Positions 57,964-61,261 of a DNA stretch of 61,261 nt are shown here, one piece after another. Both the position numbers and the translations under genes were made by a program. Position 1 is the stretch's first letter; every line of letters begins with the position of its first letter. The stretch is from Clostridia bacterium (GTDB lineage Bacteria; Bacillota; Clostridia; Oscillospirales; CAG-272), in NCBI GenBank assembly GCA_017455185.1, contig JAFTBN010000049.1:1-61261 (forward strand). The letters run 5' to 3'. The notes under the pieces are model-generated. The model did not search any database. It was not told the origin of the DNA and saw nothing but the letters and a program-made list of their open reading frames with translations.

Positions 57964-59124
57964 TCATTCTTCCAACAGTGTAAAGCGAAGCAAAACCGGA
58001 TTGTGGTCGGTTGCCTTGAAGCCCAGATCGAGGGTCCTGAGCTCCTCCGGATGAATGTTGGAGGAAAGAATGAAACCGTCGATCAGATAGTATTGGAACG
58101 TATCCCGGTCCGCCCCCACGTAGGGCTCAATCAGCGAGCGGCAGCTGGGCGTATCGGGATCCATCAGAAACTGCCATCTCTCATCAAATGCTTCCGTGTC
58201 AATCGTACCGGGAGCCCACTGCCCCTCCTGAATCGGATAGAGCCCTTTGTCCAGCGAGGAAAAGATCTGGTTGAAGTCTCCTCCCGCAATGACGTAATTT
58301 CCCTTGTCCGCTTCCTCCTGAAGGAGTTTGACCAGTTCTTCGGTCTGGGCGATCTTCCCCTCCCCGTCGTCATAGGCTTCAAGATGCAGATTGAACAGGA
58401 CCAGTTCCTTGTCCGTCCCGTCCAGTCTGATGCGATTGACCAGAAGACATCTCTTCAGATTCGCCAGGCGGATCGGCCCGGAAAACGGAATCGGAAGCTG
58501 AACCCTCTCCGCGCTCTCCACGGCGAACCGGGAAAAGGTCGCAATGCCGGATTCGACCCGCCCGATCGGCGGAACCGGATACGGAATGAAGGCCACTTTG
58601 AAATTGTACGCAAACGAGGAGGCATATCCCTCCAGTTCCTCGCGGAGCTGTTTCAGTTCGTTGATATGGTGGGAACGGGTGGATTTGATGTCAATTTCCT
58701 GGACGAACAGCAGATCCGGGTCATTTTCCCTGATGTGAGAAAAGATATCTTCCAAATTTTCCTGGACCCGTTCTTTGGATGCGCTCATGACCATCTTCCC
58801 GCCGTCCATAAAGAAATCCGCGTTATCCCCCAATGCTCCGTATCCGAGATTCCAGGTCATGAGAGTCATGGGCTTACCTGTCTGTGCGTGTAAGGCCGGT
58901 TCTCCCTTCACCTCCACCGTTTCGGACTCCTTGGGTCTGTACTCGGTAATGAAGAGAAACGGAATCAGTAAAACAACCGCAAGCAGTATAACCAGGAAGA
59001 CGCACCCGACCGTAATTCCGATTCTGGCCCCGGGGGTCAACGGCTTGCGGGATAGTTTTTCCTTTTTCTCCGGCTTCTCTGCCTGCTCCTCCTGCCTCGT
59101 TTGGGTCCCCTCATTTTCATCCAT
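57964..59124 (-). CDS. Membrane-anchored endonuclease/exonuclease/phosphatase family protein
   Basis: A 386-residue protein with a charged cytoplasmic N-terminus, one transmembrane segment (about 38-60) and an external EEP domain: MTWNLGYGALGDN, LFVQEIDIKSTRSHH, LFNLHLEAYDDG, IAGGDFNQIF and the terminal ATDHNPVLLRF. Active-site Asn, Glu, His, Asp and His residues are conserved. Likely a phosphodiesterase or phosphatase acting outside the cell; substrate unknown. It overlaps the dipeptidase gene by 8 bases. ATG at 59124. Confidence 0.85.
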   Translation of the reverse strand: MDENEGTQTRQEEQAEKPEKKEKLSRKPLTPGARIGITVGCVFLVILLAVVLLIPFLFITEYRPKESETVEVKGEPALHAQTGKPMTLMTWNLGYGALGDNADFFMDGGKMVMSASKERVQENLEDIFSHIRENDPDLLFVQEIDIKSTRSHHINELKQLREELEGYASSFAYNFKVAFIPYPVPPIGRVESGIATFSRFAVESAERVQLPIPFSGPIRLANLKRCLLVNRIRLDGTDKELVLFNLHLEAYDDGEGKIAQTEELVKLLQEEADKGNYVIAGGDFNQIFSSLDKGLYPIQEGQWAPGTIDTEAFDERWQFLMDPDTPSCRSLIEPYVGADRDTFQYYLIDGFILSSNIHPEELRTLDLGFKATDHNPVLLRFTLLEE

Positions 59125-59827
59125 GAGTCGCCTCTTTCCTCCCGTTTCCGATTTCGGCACCGTCTGTGCCCGGAGACCGGGTGGATACGGGAAAATCAAA
59201 ATAAGTATCGGGAAAGGGTTCGTTCTCCAGGGTAAAATGCCACCACTCGCTGTTGATGGCCCTGAAGCCGCCTTCCAGCATCATGCGGCGCAGATACATC
59301 CTGTTTTCGTATGCCTGTCCCTTTATAAAATCACACGTCGGGTGGGACGCCTCCCCGAAGAAGTCAAAGGGGCTTCCCATGTCCAATTCTTTTCCGGATT
59401 GCATCTGCACCAGAGTCAGATCCACCGTGCTGCCCCGGCTGTGGCTCGAGCGCCCGTCGATGTATCCCCGCTGAAACAAATCCTGTTTTTCCATATCCGG
59501 GTAGAAATAGGATTTCATGCTTTGATCCGGATTCTGTCCCCAGCGCATGAAATGCTTCACGGCCCGGACCGGACGGTACGCGTCATAGATTTTGAATCGA
59601 TATCCCTGCGCAGCGATTTTGTCGCTGACGGCTCTGAGCGCCTTTGCCGCCTCTTTTGTCAGAAGTGCCACCGGTTCCTCGTATCCGTCCACCCGGCTCC
59701 CGATAAAATTGTAAGTCGAGTAGTAACGGATTTCCAGAATCGCATCCGGCACTGCATCGGTCAACAGAACAAAATCCGTTGCGTCAAGGGAATCCGGAAT
59801 CTCCTTATCCCGTTTTCTTTCATCCAT
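59117..59827 (-). CDS. D-alanyl-D-alanine dipeptidase (M15D, VanX/DdpX type)
   Basis: A 236-residue zinc dipeptidase without signal peptide. Family motifs: EIRYYSTYNFIG, IYDAYRPVRAVKHF, the zinc/catalytic SSHSRGSTVDLTL and SEWWHFTL with the catalytic Glu and His ligand. It should split D-Ala-D-Ala in the cytoplasm or salvage peptides. No vanH, vanA or vanRS-like genes are nearby, so glycopeptide resistance is not indicated. Confidence 0.9.
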   Translation of the reverse strand: MDERKRDKEIPDSLDATDFVLLTDAVPDAILEIRYYSTYNFIGSRVDGYEEPVALLTKEAAKALRAVSDKIAAQGYRFKIYDAYRPVRAVKHFMRWGQNPDQSMKSYFYPDMEKQDLFQRGYIDGRSSHSRGSTVDLTLVQMQSGKELDMGSPFDFFGEASHPTCDFIKGQAYENRMYLRRMMLEGGFRAINSEWWHFTLENEPFPDTYFDFPVSTRSPGTDGAEIGNGRKEATHG

Positions 59828-59903
59828 TTATCCGATCCGCCTCTCCATCTCTTTGTTTCCGGCCTTCCTTGCGGGCAATCCGGTATTTGACACGGTCAGA
59901 CTT

Positions 59904-60467
59904 TTATTCGAAAAGCCGGTCAATCCTGTGCTCGGCTTCCCGCAGAATGGCCTCCACGTCCGCGCCGTCCAAATCCAGGCCTTCCGCCTTGATCTGAAGG
60001 ACTTCCTCAATCCCGTAAAAGCCACGGGACAACGCTTCGACATAGCCGTAACCGAACGCGTCAGGAAGATGACATCCGCCCGATGTCGTCAGGTAAAACA
60101 GTCTTTTTGCGCGGCACAGTCCGACCGGTATGCCGTCTTCCCCGTACCGGAATGTAATTCCCACCACGTTCACCTGCTCCAGATACTGCTTCAGAGCTGC
60201 CGGGAAAGACAAATCCCAGCAAGGCGCCGCGATGACGATTTCATCTGCCTCCGCAAACTGACGGGCAAAATCAAAAAACGGGGCGTCCGTCCATCCCCTG
60301 GCAAGCAGACCGTCCCTGCGTTTCAGAAAGGATTCATCCGCCACCGGAAACCGGGCCCGGTCAAGTTTCAATGTCCGATCCGGTGCTCCCAAATGCGCAA
60401 ACAACCGGTTTGCGAGCCGGCGGGTTCTGGACTCTTCCCTCACACATGCATCAATAAACAGTCTCAT
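59904..60467 (-). CDS. Flavodoxin-fold NAD(P)H oxidoreductase (azoreductase-like)
   Basis: A 187-residue flavoprotein of the NQO/AcpD-like family, with the FMN-binding start RLFIDACVREESRTRRLAN, IVIAAPCWDLSFPAALKQYLEQV and FYLTTSGG. Likely reduces quinones, azo or nitro compounds. The N-terminus agrees with the family, but no ribosome binding site precedes the ATG, and the IS110 leader begins just upstream, so the native 5' region may have been displaced. Confidence 0.85.
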   Translation of the reverse strand: MRLFIDACVREESRTRRLANRLFAHLGAPDRTLKLDRARFPVADESFLKRRDGLLARGWTDAPFFDFARQFAEADEIVIAAPCWDLSFPAALKQYLEQVNVVGITFRYGEDGIPVGLCRAKRLFYLTTSGGCHLPDAFGYGYVEALSRGFYGIEEVLQIKAEGLDLDGADVEAILREAEHRIDRLFE

Positions 60468-60559
60468 TCAATCTGGTATAATTAAATCAGCCCCCAGCAA
60501 CCGTTTAATCATACTTACCTTTCTAGTAGATTTTCGCACGATGATGTGCTACAATTACA

Positions 60560-60894
60560 GTACTTTTACCATATAGGAGGATAAGGCAACGCTGGGGAGC
60601 GACCTGAGCGCCTATATGGGTTTTGCGGGGGATAATATCCTCTTGCGAAATGGGTATTATCCTTTGGAAAACAATGCGATAAACCCATTTCAACAATTCT
60701 GGAAAAGTTCCGTAGTCCACTTCATTCTGTGTACAGCGTTAAACGACTGGTTAAAGGAGAGTATGGCTACGGCTTTTCTTGTATATGGTGATAAGTTGGT
60801 TACAGCGCAATGCGACTGGTAATAAGGAACCAGAATACATGAGAAAAGACCCGTAGATTGACTCGGAACTTTTTCATTTTTTAAGGAGGCACCT
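60560..60894 (+). ncRNA. Candidate IS110 bridge RNA
   Basis: The leader between the putative left end and the recombinase start can fold strongly: ATGGGTTT (60616-60623) pairs with AAACCCAT (60681-60688), and inside it GGATAATA (60630-60637) pairs with TATTATCC (60655-60662). Further on, TACAGCG-N5-CGACTGGT occurs twice (60732-60751 and 60801-60820), differing only in the 5-base centre. IS110 elements are known to encode bridge RNAs here that pair with target and donor DNA. Exact ends are not determined. Confidence 0.5.
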
Positions 60895-61261
60895 ATGATC
60901 TACGTAGGCATCGACGTCGCATCAGAAAAGCATGACTATTTCATGATGCAGGGTGAAACTGGGCAAGTGTTCAGTCGCACTTCAACCACCGTTTCGAATG
61001 ATTCAAACGGTTACAAAAAGCTCCTCAAAGACATTTCAGACTTTTGCGGAGCTACTGGAGATTCCAATGTGCGCATAGGACTGGAATCCACCGGTATCTA
61101 CCACACTAACATCACCACTTTCCTAACAAGCAATGATTACAAAGTGATGATAATCAATCCGATTTTAACCAATATGGCTCGCAAAGAAGCAAAGCTGCAC
61201 AGCCAAAAAACAGACAACTTGGATTCACAAACCATTTGTAAGTATTTGATAAATCATCCCG
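60895..61261 (+). CDS. IS110-family transposase (bridge-RNA-guided DEDD recombinase), 3' truncated by window
   Basis: The first 122 residues of an IS110 recombinase. The RuvC-like domain is visible: YVGIDVASEKHDYF with the first catalytic Asp, IGLESTGIYH with the Glu, and KTDNLDSQTICKYL with later Asp residues, plus NPILTNMARK. ATG at 60895 follows AAGGAGGCACCT. Base composition is AT-richer than the chromosome. Confidence 0.93.
   Translation, partial: MIYVGIDVASEKHDYFMMQGETGQVFSRTSTTVSNDSNGYKKLLKDISDFCGATGDSNVRIGLESTGIYHTNITTFLTSNDYKVMIINPILTNMARKEAKLHSQKTDNLDSQTICKYLINHP

Larger units (their letters stand above)
60475..61261 (+). mobile_element. IS110-family insertion sequence, left part (right end outside window)
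   Basis: The element comprises a structured non-coding leader followed by a DEDD-type recombinase gene that runs off the window. IS110 elements lack terminal inverted repeats, so the left boundary is not visible; it is placed just after the azoreductase start because that gene's normal leader is missing. An extended -10 TGGTATAAT lies at 60474-60482. Confidence 0.7.

Noticed and set aside
59117..59827. Vancomycin-resistance locus based on the VanX-like gene
   Set aside because: No ligase, dehydrogenase or two-component genes of a van cluster are present; chromosomal dipeptidases of this family are common.
60523..60822. Short reading frames in the IS110 leader
   Set aside because: They lie in the structured non-coding leader, lack ribosome binding sites and have no recognisable product.
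1..61261. CRISPR arrays, tRNA and rRNA genes
   Set aside because: No regularly spaced repeats, cloverleaf-like CCA ends or rRNA core segments were noticed on reading either strand.

Overview
This 61 kb window reads as a chromosomal segment of a Gram-positive, anaerobic Bacillota of the class Clostridia. The evidence is HPr kinase (hprK), SepF, Lgt, LspA, TmcAL, a lysine riboswitch, a V/A-type ATPase instead of an F-type one, strong AGGAGG-like ribosome binding sites and sigma-A type promoters. Base composition is moderately GC-rich, with AT-richer patches at a toxin-antitoxin cassette and at the IS110 element on the right edge. No rRNA, tRNA or CRISPR array was seen. Almost all genes are on the minus strand; the plus-strand exceptions are hprK plus an acyl-CoA ligase, dapAB, and the IS110 transposase.

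Layout: (1) 0-4.4 kb: a plus-strand C-terminal coding fragment at the left edge, rplM-rpsI, an HprK-like P-loop protein, a small membrane protein, and dinB. (2) 4.4-13.2 kb: a complete V/A-type ATPase operon transcribed H-I-K-E-C-F-A-B-D, whose membrane ring subunit carries the sodium-binding residues known from Enterococcus hirae NtpK. (3) 13.4-20.5 kb: a strongly promoted lipoprotein with heptad and fibre-like repeats, then a three-gene envelope operon (PrsA-like foldase, anchored extracellular protein, 939-residue CvpA-like membrane protein). (4) 20.5-24 kb: divergent hprK-ligase operon and a NifX-like gene pair with its own consensus promoter. (5) 24-37.6 kb: a long minus-strand run of housekeeping genes (HlyD-like, yggS, sepF, yggT, ileS, lspA, rluD, DUF1846, HAD, DUF5662, lgt, CPBP protease, tmcAL), linking division, lipoprotein maturation and tRNA/rRNA modification. 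(6) 37.7-40.4 kb: miaA and queA, separated by a RelB/DinJ antitoxin with a collapsed toxin, flanked by 21-bp direct repeats derived from the 3' end of queA. (7) 40.4-42.5 kb: lysine riboswitch and dapA-dapB. (8) 42.5-56.7 kb: a tight minus-strand run headed by a REC-GGDEF-EAL-PAS-PAS-GGDEF cyclic-di-GMP protein and an Hpt protein, followed by M42 peptidase, AlkD, a UvrA paralogue without the UvrB-binding domain, PaaI, a small MGMT-family protein, TrkH/TrkA, PlsC, lipid kinase, glucokinase and an esterase. (9) 56.8-60.5 kb: azlCD, an anchored phosphatase/nuclease-like protein, a D-Ala-D-Ala dipeptidase and an azoreductase-like flavoprotein. (10) 60.5-61.26 kb: the left part of an IS110-family element, including a structured non-coding leader that is a good bridge-RNA candidate.

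The most noteworthy observations are the repeat-flanked toxin-antitoxin remnant that rebuilds the end of queA, the candidate bridge RNA, the repeat-bearing lipoprotein, and the repair cluster with a short UvrA paralogue. All functional calls are by reading motifs and family resemblance; no database search was run.
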